Assembly: GCA_017882205.1 (NCBI GenBank)
Contig: JADGPY010000455.1
Span: forward strand, 1 to 5,346
Length of the DNA: 5,346 nucleotides
Source of the DNA: Chitinophagaceae bacterium
Lineage (GTDB): Bacteria; Bacteroidota; Bacteroidia; Chitinophagales; Chitinophagaceae
Reading direction: 5' to 3'
This document shows positions 1-5,346 of this stretch, piece after piece (the first letter of the stretch is position 1; every line of letters starts with the position of its first letter). Both the position numbers and the translations under genes were made by a program. Below the pieces are notes generated by a model. That model was given only the letters and a program-made list of their open reading frames with translations. It was not told the origin of the DNA and ran no database searches.

Positions 1-1064
1 CCTGAAAATGCACCGTGGTGTTTACTTACAGAATTAAGTGCTAAAGAAAAGATGATTGACCACATCACTGAAGCAAAAAATCCAACTAATGGGAAAGCTA
101 CAAGAGCGATCTCCCCAGGTCCGAAAAGACCGAAAGTCAGGGAGATAATCGCTGCACTTGAAAAATAGATCAGGACTTTTCTACAGTCAAATATTTTCAA
201 CAGTAACAATCCCAGTAAACAGCCTACTGTCATCAATCCCCAGAAATTGGATACGACCTTAGCACCTATAGTCTGTGGATCATATTGATGATAGTTGATC
301 AAAAATTTGGAAATCCAATCTGCTACGCCTTGTTCGGTACCAACATATGCGATGATTCCAATAAAATAGAGAATCACAATTTTATTCTTCAACAGAAGAA
401 CAAAACTCTCTTTGTTTCCAATACGCTCATCTTCTTTTAATTCTACCTTAGGTATCCTTATTACAGTAATAATAACTATCATCAGAAGAGTTATTACGGC
501 AAAAACCCAATAGAGCGAAATCCATGGTAAATTACCCGGTACAACTTGTGATAATAGCGTAATAATAACATTTTTATGTGCTGAAACATCCTGAAGATTC
601 TGGACAAAATAAATGTAAAGTTTCGGGCTTAGGAAAGAAGCCAATCCAAAAATAAACTGGGCTAAAACAGAATTAAAAGCAAAATGTTTTTCACCGCCTG
701 CCACACGTAGAAGTGGATTAATACCTACCTGCATCATAGCCACACCAGCACCCATTAAAAACAGAGAGAGCAGAGCATAAGTAAAATTTGCATTTGTTGC
801 GAACAAAATAGCACCGGCAAAAGAGATGAAAAACGCAACTAAAAGAACGGCTTTTTCTCTGAATTTTTCAATCATGAAGCCGGTTGGAATGGACATCACA
901 GCGTAGGCTATGAAAAAAGAAAATGGGAGAAAACCAGCAAGCGTGAGGCTGAGACTAAAATCATCGATGATGTCAGGAATAAGAGGCCCTAACATGTTCT
1001 GCAGCAGAGATATAACAAAAAATATTAAGAGTATTAAGGCAACAATTGAATTTCCTCTATTCAT
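1..1064 (-). CDS. FHS-family MFS sugar transporter, C-terminus cut by window edge
   Basis: This is a likely inner-membrane sugar:proton symporter of the fucose/glucose-galactose/GlcNAc (FHS, FucP/NagP-like) branch of the MFS. The frame is open from ATG at 1064 to the left edge, giving 354 residues; family members usually have about 400-440, so roughly the last two helices are missing. Visible hydrophobic helices lie near residues 6-24, 41-60, 72-90, 95-115, 128-150, 179-202, 228-243, 270-290, 297-313 and 318-345. Family-like signatures are QVGINPLLR (112-120, the FHS 'NP' motif), GTEQGVADW (242-250, like the FHS GxExG..W motif) and the VMWSIIFSLAL helix (333-343). A polar central loop (about 204-226) separates the two halves. 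The start follows the M24 gene by 39 bases, and no Shine-Dalgarno site is obvious. GlcNAc or another amino sugar is the likely substrate because of the hexosaminidase upstream, but the sequence alone does not settle this. Confidence 0.5.
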   Translation of the reverse strand, partial: MNRGNSIVALILLIFFVISLLQNMLGPLIPDIIDDFSLSLTLAGFLPFSFFIAYAVMSIPTGFMIEKFREKAVLLVAFFISFAGAILFATNANFTYALLSLFLMGAGVAMMQVGINPLLRVAGGEKHFAFNSVLAQFIFGLASFLSPKLYIYFVQNLQDVSAHKNVIITLLSQVVPGNLPWISLYWVFAVITLLMIVIITVIRIPKVELKEDERIGNKESFVLLLKNKIVILYFIGIIAYVGTEQGVADWISKFLINYHQYDPQTIGAKVVSNFWGLMTVGCLLGLLLLKIFDCRKVLIYFSSAAIISLTFGLFGPGEIALVAFPLVGFFASVMWSIIFSLALNSVSKHHGAFS

Positions 1065-1095
1065 TTTGAATTTACAATTAAGTTAATACATTTTC

Positions 1096-1114
1096 ATGAA
1101 GCGTTAACCTTCAT
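1096..1114 (-). other. Small inverted repeat around the stop codon of the M24-like gene
   Basis: ATGAAG (1096-1101) and CTTCAT (1109-1114) form a perfect 6-bp stem with a 7-base loop that contains the TAA stop of the upstream gene. The stem is AT-rich and no T-tract follows on the minus strand, so it is not a typical intrinsic terminator. It could be an mRNA hairpin in the 39-base gap before the transporter, or chance. Confidence 0.5.
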
Positions 1115-2609
1115 ATTCATTCACGTTACCAACCAAAGTCTGTACGTTGATGGGGATTTTTCCTATACCCTTAACTAACTTATCACCTGGCTGAAGTTCA
1201 CCTGTAAGGTTTTTCACTTTGTTTCCATATTTTCCCAGAGTGTCTTCAACGACCCAGTAATCAAAGCCGGAGATAATCTGTTCGAACTCCTCCCCAAGCC
1301 ATTTACTGCCACGACCCCTTAAAGCAACATCAAGCATCGTTATTACCTGATGATCTAAAGGTTGTTCAGATTCCAAGGTGATTGCCCCAAAAAATTCCTG
1401 ACATTCGGTATAACCGGAATTATGTGTGCCTGTGTAGGGTTTCATCCTGGCGAGACCTTTGGTGATACCGGGAATTTCACTGAATAATTTTTCCTTTAGC
1501 CGTAATGCCGAACGTTTATAAGATACTGATTGAACCATAGTGAGCATTTCGTCTGTTTTTGAATTAAAGAAATCTATTAAAGCCTGCTCCTGGTACTTTG
1601 CCGGTCTGTTGTTTTCAACAATATTTACATAGGCATTGAGCCCTACTTTAAACCCTTCTTCCACAATTCTTCTGAAATATTCGCGATACGGTGTTATATT
1701 AGTGCTGTCTGAAAAAAGGCTCCTTCTGCAACATGCTGTAAGTCCGTCTCTTTTGTAAGAAGTACCAAGATGCAAATACTCACCTTCTAAAATCTGCCGG
1801 TTAAGCGCAGGCCCTATCATTGTCACGCAAGCTATATCTGAACCAACCATAGTTTGAAAGCCTTGTCGTTCACATCCCATCCATTTTGCAAGCATATCAC
1901 CAAAGGCAGCAACTTCAGTTTCGTCCATACCTGGTTCCAATACTGCCAGCATTGTCCTCAAGGCAAGTGAAGTGACATAGGCTGAATCTTCTACAAGCCT
2001 CATTTCATTTATACTTTTCAGGTTTTTTACTTTTTGAAAAGGGACTTGAGTATCGATTACATTATCTTTACCAACAATCTCTTCCAGGTTGGCTATTATT
2101 CCGTCAGGAATAACCTGACGGGGAGATAAAATCCCTATACGTTGGACCTTCCTGCCTGCAATCTTTTCCAAAATATCCTTCAGAGAAAATCCTTCCACAG
2201 GGTACTTTTCATCTGCCAGTTGCAGACTCTCGGTTGGATACACCATAATTCCGGCGCGTTTTGCTAGTTGTCCAGCGATATAAACTCCTTCAAATCCGGC
2301 TATTATCCCTGAAGTGTAAGGATCAGGACCCAGACCGAATGCTACTTGTTCAATAGAATAGTTTATGTTTCCCCCAAGATATGGCACATCCCCGCTGTAG
2401 TGCTCGTCTGAAAAAGCAAAAGCAACATCAATATTATTCTCTTTCAGTAAGGCTTTCCATGTTTTCTGACGACGCTCTACAAATTCCTCCTTTGGTATTG
2501 AAGAATAGCGATCAATCCTGGGAGATTTTTCAATTATTAGCTCCAGCTTTCTAAGTTTTTTCGACAAAGTTTCTATCATGATCTTTGAACTAATCGATTT
2601 AACCCACAT
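1104..2609 (-). CDS. Creatinase/aminopeptidase-P-fold (M24-like) protein with degenerate metal site
   Basis: This 501-residue protein has the two-part build of the creatinase/prolidase/aminopeptidase P family: a creatinase-like N-terminal domain (about 41-190) and a pita-bread domain (about 200-465). Family signs are the linker KSINEMRLVEDSA (198-210), LEPGMDETEV (224-233) and the terminal VVEDTLGKYG (453-462). Aligned by eye with dinuclear M24 peptidases, the ligand positions read Gly282 (usually Asp), Cys293 (usually Asp), His396 (kept), Asp427 (usually Glu) and Glu455 (kept). The second HE pair of the usual His motif reads Cys403-Gln404. Ordinary metallopeptidase activity is therefore doubtful. 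It may be a metal-free hydrolase, as creatinase is, or a non-catalytic protein. No signal peptide is seen, so it is probably cytoplasmic. The ATG at 2609 directly follows the GH20 stop codon; Met11 (2579) is an alternative start, and the family-like region begins well after both. Fold call good, function unknown. Confidence 0.5.
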   Translation of the reverse strand: MWVKSISSKIMIETLSKKLRKLELIIEKSPRIDRYSSIPKEEFVERRQKTWKALLKENNIDVAFAFSDEHYSGDVPYLGGNINYSIEQVAFGLGPDPYTSGIIAGFEGVYIAGQLAKRAGIMVYPTESLQLADEKYPVEGFSLKDILEKIAGRKVQRIGILSPRQVIPDGIIANLEEIVGKDNVIDTQVPFQKVKNLKSINEMRLVEDSAYVTSLALRTMLAVLEPGMDETEVAAFGDMLAKWMGCERQGFQTMVGSDIACVTMIGPALNRQILEGEYLHLGTSYKRDGLTACCRRSLFSDSTNITPYREYFRRIVEEGFKVGLNAYVNIVENNRPAKYQEQALIDFFNSKTDEMLTMVQSVSYKRSALRLKEKLFSEIPGITKGLARMKPYTGTHNSGYTECQEFFGAITLESEQPLDHQVITMLDVALRGRGSKWLGEEFEQIISGFDYWVVEDTLGKYGNKVKNLTGELQPGDKLVKGIGKIPINVQTLVGNVNEYEG

Positions 2610-2612
2610 CTA
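2607..2612 (-). other. Stop-start junction TAG-ATG, possible translational coupling
   Basis: The TAG stop of the hexosaminidase (2612-2610) touches the ATG of the M24-like gene (2609-2607) with no base between them. An AAGGG stretch lies about 14 bases upstream of that ATG, rather far for a standard ribosome binding site. The arrangement suggests that ribosomes finishing the GH20 gene reinitiate here. If translation instead begins at Met11 (2579), the two genes are separated by 30 bases. Confidence 0.5.
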
Positions 2613-4274
2613 ATTTTTTATAGCCCTTGTATTTCTGTATTCGCCCTTGAAATAGTTTATGCCTATAGCATCATACCTCTTCTTAACTATTTCTAAACGT
2701 GATAAAAAACTTTTAAAGTCTTTTTGCGATGCCGGAGTCCACCCGGTTTCTGCAATTGCAAACATTCTAGGATAAACCATATACTCTAAAAGCTGAGGGG
2801 AATCAACAAATTCTGACCATAAGCAACCCTCCAGACCAAGAATATATTTCTGCTCATCCGCATTCAACTTTTCAGGCACCGGATTAAACGAATAAACTTT
2901 TTCAAGGGGAAGATAACCACTTGCTGCAAGTGGCTGACCTTCAGGCTCACATTGATATATGTACAAATAAACATCATTATAGGGACTCATTATTACATTA
3001 TGTTTTTGTTTAGCAGCTTCAATACCCCCTTCTACTCCTCTCCACGACATTACAGTGGCTTCCGGAGCCAATCCTCCTTCAAGGATTTCATCCCATCCGA
3101 TAAGTTTCCTGTTTTTTGAAATGAGGAATTTTTCAATTCGTGAGATAAAATAACTTTGAAGTTCTTTCTCATCTTTTAAACCCTCTTTCTTTATTCTATT
3201 CTGGCAGTCCAGGCATTTTTTCCAGCGATCCTTAGGACATTCATCACCGCCAATATGGATATATTTTCCGGGGAAAAGATCAATCACTTCACTTAGCACA
3301 TCCTCAAGAAATTTGAAAGTTGCTTCTTTCCCTGCACAATATACATCTGGAAAAATACCCCACTTGGTTGCAACCTCAATCGGACCTCCTGTGCACGAAA
3401 ATTCAGGGTATGAAGCCAATGCTGCTGTTGAATGTCCTGGCATTTCTATTTCGGGGATAATTGTTATAAACTTCGACCTGGCATAAGCGACAATATCTTT
3501 AACTTCTTCCTGCGTATAAAATCCACCATAAGGTTTGCCATCGAATACTTGCGGCTTTTCATTCCCGGACCCGATAAGTGTTTCTTTCCGGAAACCTCCT
3601 ATTTTCGTAAGCTTTGGGTATTTTTTGATCTCAATCCTCCAGCCCTGATCTTCAGTAAGATGCCAATGGAATGTATTCATTTTGTGAAGGGAAATCATGT
3701 CTATATATCTTTTAATATCAGCAACTGGGAACATATGACGTCCTACATCAAGATGCATCCCTCTATATACAAAAGCTGGTTCATCCCTGATCTCACATGC
3801 TGGCACTGAAAGTATAAGGCCTTCAATTATTTTCCCGTTCTCGACATCCACCGGAAGCAACTGTCTGATAGTCTGAACTGCATAAAACAAACCAATAGCA
3901 GAATTGGCCTTAATATCAATTATTTCAGGGGTTATCTTAAGTACATATCCTTCAACATTAACAATAGAAGGGTCCAACGACATAAATACAGACTGAGATA
4001 TACTCTTTCTGCCCTCTTCAACTGGAATACTTAATCCTGTCGGATTCTTTACAAGAAGCGCAAGATAGTCGGCAGCCAGTTTCGTTTCATCGTTGATGGC
4101 TGAGAGAATAATTCTGCTCTTTTGGGAAAATGTAAAACTACCATTCATCTGTTTGAGTGAAACAGGTGCGGGGATTATTGCATAGGTATTTTTATTATCA
4201 GAGGAGAGACCTGAATTGCAGCCAGCGACCAGAAAACTTATTAACAGAAGGAGATTAAAATTCTTTTTCATCAT
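2610..4274 (-). CDS. GH20 beta-N-acetylhexosaminidase, predicted lipoprotein
   Basis: This enzyme should remove terminal beta-linked GlcNAc or GalNAc from the non-reducing end of glycans by substrate-assisted (oxazoline) catalysis. Residue numbers here count from an upstream in-frame ATG at 4364. I place the true start at Met31 (4274) or Met32 (4271), because a lipoprotein signal peptide begins there; this gives about 554 residues. Order: signal peptide with lipobox LVAGC (Cys49), GH20b-type N-terminal domain (about 60-190), catalytic barrel (about 198-545). Visible active-site residues are Arg201 (YRGMHLD), the FHWHLTEDQGW segment (232-242), His311 (EMPGH), the catalytic pair Asp374-Glu375 (HIGGDE), Trp424 (GWDE), Trp441 (SWRG), Tyr466, Trp516 and Glu518 (LWSE). 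Tyr468 stands where most homologues have Asp. No extra C-terminal binding domain is present. The protein is probably anchored in the outer or inner membrane, facing the periplasm or the surface; no clear lipoprotein surface-export motif follows Cys49. Confidence 0.5.
   Translation of the reverse strand: MMKKNFNLLLLISFLVAGCNSGLSSDNKNTYAIIPAPVSLKQMNGSFTFSQKSRIILSAINDETKLAADYLALLVKNPTGLSIPVEEGRKSISQSVFMSLDPSIVNVEGYVLKITPEIIDIKANSAIGLFYAVQTIRQLLPVDVENGKIIEGLILSVPACEIRDEPAFVYRGMHLDVGRHMFPVADIKRYIDMISLHKMNTFHWHLTEDQGWRIEIKKYPKLTKIGGFRKETLIGSGNEKPQVFDGKPYGGFYTQEEVKDIVAYARSKFITIIPEIEMPGHSTAALASYPEFSCTGGPIEVATKWGIFPDVYCAGKEATFKFLEDVLSEVIDLFPGKYIHIGGDECPKDRWKKCLDCQNRIKKEGLKDEKELQSYFISRIEKFLISKNRKLIGWDEILEGGLAPEATVMSWRGVEGGIEAAKQKHNVIMSPYNDVYLYIYQCEPEGQPLAASGYLPLEKVYSFNPVPEKLNADEQKYILGLEGCLWSEFVDSPQLLEYMVYPRMFAIAETGWTPASQKDFKSFLSRLEIVKKRYDAIGINYFKGEYRNTRAIKN
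4218..4274 (-). other. Lipoprotein signal peptide and lipobox of the GH20 enzyme
   Basis: From Met31 the sequence runs MMKKNFNLLLLISFLVAGC: a positive n-region (KK), a hydrophobic core and a lipobox LVAG|C. The Cys codon is at 4220-4218. Signal peptidase II would cut before this Cys. Residues after it (NSGLSSDN) lack an acidic cluster close to the Cys, so surface export cannot be called. Confidence 0.5.
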
Positions 4275-4386
4275 ATTGAAATTTAATTTATTAAAGGAAC
4301 GTTGGGACCACCATGATGGAACCGATATGAGAAAATCATATTCACATTTTTGTATGGAATGCATATGGGTTTCATCCCAATTTGAG
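4275..4386 (-). other. 112-base gap between the acetyltransferase and GH20 genes
   Basis: This is the widest gap in the window. It is AT-rich, especially just before the GH20 start. I looked on the minus strand for the Bacteroidota-type TAnnTTTG -7 element and found no exact match, and no strong hairpin with a T-tract. Short imperfect repeats occur (TGGG/CCCA at about 4366-4380 and a CCATGATGG at 4312-4320), both too weak to call. An in-frame ATG at 4364 extends the GH20 frame through this gap, but the encoded 30 residues look like translated leader. Read-through from the upstream gene is the simplest reading; a weak internal promoter cannot be excluded. Confidence 0.5.
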
Positions 4387-5346
4387 TTATACTTTAAAAA
4401 ATATTTTTCGTTTATACATAAAATATAAAAACAGCCAGCTTACTAACAGATAAGTAATAGAAGAAATAACAGCTTGTACCGATGGATCAGAGGAACAATT
4501 TATAAGCCCTTTGAAGAAAAAATTACTCGTCCTTTGGAAATCAAGAATACCAGACTGACACGCATAAATAAAAATTGCATTCGAACCAATTACAATGAAA
4601 AAAAACGGCCACTTTTTAAATTTCCAAACATCTATAATAAGATAAAATATGGATAAAAGTATTAAACTCCATCCTCCGGCAAAAACGACATATGAACTTG
4701 TCCATATTTTCTTTATAATAGGAAATGCTATGTCCCAGACTAATCCAATCCCTAAAAACAATATTCCTGCCGCACCTAACAGGAGCGCTTTTTTTATACC
4801 TGGCAAATTTTTATTTTCTGTTATTAAAAATTGACCTGCCAGAACTCCCATCAAACCCATTGCCACTCCGGAAATATGGCCTAAAATACCTTCGGGATCC
4901 AAAATCCCGGGGAAATACCCCTGATAAAAACTTCCTGGTAATAATAAACGATCGATATATCCGGCCAAATTTCCTTCTGGAGTCATTACTCCTGCGCCAT
5001 AACCAGGAACCGGTATTAACTTCATAATTGCCCAATAACCAAGTAAAAGACCAACAAACCAAAATATTTGACCTCTTATTCTGGTATTTAAATAAATCAC
5101 TGTGGCAAAAAACCATCCAATCCCAATCCGGACTAATACGTGAGTGTACCTGTAATGTGCAAAGTCGAAATTCCGGATTCCTCCATTAGCCAGTATAATG
5201 CCCAAGACGATAAGAATAAATAATCGCGTTATAGCATGCTGGTAAATTTGTTTCTTGGTATGACCAAGCTGGAGTCTCTTATTAATTGAAAAAGGCATAG
5301 ATACTCCAGCAATAAAAAGAAACAAGGGGAAGATCAGATCCTCAAA
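4387..5346 (-). CDS. HGSNAT/DUF5009-type membrane acetyltransferase, N-terminus cut by window edge
   Basis: This is an integral membrane protein of the bacterial heparan-alpha-glucosaminide N-acetyltransferase-like family (DUF5009; sometimes called NagX in GlcNAc loci). The animal relative moves acetyl from cytosolic acetyl-CoA across the membrane to terminal glucosamine. The frame runs open to the right edge, giving 319 residues; only about 40-60 N-terminal residues, including the usual SLDxxRG start motif, should be missing. The frame enters as FEDLIFPLFLFIAGVS, matching the family's DLVFPFFLFIxGVS segment, so a TTG at 5325 is internal and not a start. Other family-like segments, numbered from the edge, are RGQIFWFVGLLLGYW (91-105), PVPGYGAGVMTPEGNLAGY (112-130), IDRLLLPG (131-138), LDPEG (149-153) and FPIIKKIWTSSYV (208-220). 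About nine hydrophobic helices are visible. It is the first gene of the probable operon within the window. The acyl acceptor is unproven; a role in modifying glucosamine ends is inferred from the family and from the GH20 neighbour. Confidence 0.5.
   Translation of the reverse strand, partial: FEDLIFPLFLFIAGVSMPFSINKRLQLGHTKKQIYQHAITRLFILIVLGIILANGGIRNFDFAHYRYTHVLVRIGIGWFFATVIYLNTRIRGQIFWFVGLLLGYWAIMKLIPVPGYGAGVMTPEGNLAGYIDRLLLPGSFYQGYFPGILDPEGILGHISGVAMGLMGVLAGQFLITENKNLPGIKKALLLGAAGILFLGIGLVWDIAFPIIKKIWTSSYVVFAGGWSLILLSIFYLIIDVWKFKKWPFFFIVIGSNAIFIYACQSGILDFQRTSNFFFKGLINCSSDPSVQAVISSITYLLVSWLFLYFMYKRKIFFKV

Noticed and set aside
1104..2609. Annotating the M24-like gene simply as Xaa-Pro aminopeptidase or as a pseudogene
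   Set aside because: Three metal ligands and the usual HE pair appear substituted, so a peptidase name would mislead, while the long intact frame and tight operon packing argue against a pseudogene.
3432..3809. Plus-strand open frame of 125 codons inside the GH20 gene
   Set aside because: It is antisense to the conserved GH20 catalytic region, has no recognisable domain, and its openness is explained by the opposite-strand coding sequence.
4275..4386. Promoter or terminator in the gap before the GH20 gene
   Set aside because: No exact TAnnTTTG element was found on the minus strand, and the short repeats there have stems of only 3-4 bp with no T-tract.
4216..5027. Plus-strand open frames of 60-100 codons (4216-4428, 4474-4656, 4649-4834, 4725-5027)
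   Set aside because: They lie mostly antisense to the membrane acetyltransferase (4216-4428 also covers the gap and the GH20 signal region) and show low-complexity, shadow-like compositions with no family signature.
4811..5116. Minus-strand 101-codon frame within the acetyltransferase gene
   Set aside because: It is out of frame with a gene whose own frame carries clear family motifs across the same bases.
5323..5325. TTG as the start codon of the acetyltransferase
   Set aside because: The frame stays open to the window edge, and the seven codons upstream encode FEDLIFP, which continues the family's conserved DLVFPFFLF-like segment; the true start lies outside the window.

Overview
The window is AT-rich DNA that looks like it comes from a Bacteroidota (Bacteroidetes) genome. 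The signs are a GH20 lipoprotein with a lipobox, an FHS-family sugar symporter, a bacterial HGSNAT-like membrane acetyltransferase, tight same-strand packing, and starts preceded by A/T-rich leaders instead of clear Shine-Dalgarno sites. This assignment comes from gene content and style and was not tested by a database search.

All four genes lie on the minus strand, so transcription runs from the right edge to the left: (1) 5346-4387, a multi-pass membrane acetyltransferase of the HGSNAT/DUF5009 type, with its N-terminus beyond the right edge; (2) 4274-2610, a GH20 beta-N-acetylhexosaminidase lipoprotein; (3) 2609-1104, a creatinase/aminopeptidase-P-fold (M24-like) protein whose metal site appears largely lost; (4) 1064-1, an FHS-family MFS sugar transporter, with its C-terminus beyond the left edge. 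The gaps are 112, 0 and 39 bases, and I see no convincing terminator or promoter between the genes, so a single operon is likely. No RNA gene, mobile element, CRISPR array or long repeat was seen.

The probable theme is salvage of amino sugars. The hexosaminidase releases terminal GlcNAc or GalNAc outside the cytoplasm, the MFS protein imports the sugar, and the membrane acetyltransferase may N-acetylate glucosamine ends so that the hexosaminidase can cut them. That last step is inferred by analogy with lysosomal heparan sulfate breakdown. Two points deserve most attention. The M24-like protein keeps only two of the five usual metal ligands. The GH20 enzyme has Tyr where most relatives have the Asp that contacts the sugar O6, which could mean a 6-substituted (for example 6-sulfated) substrate.
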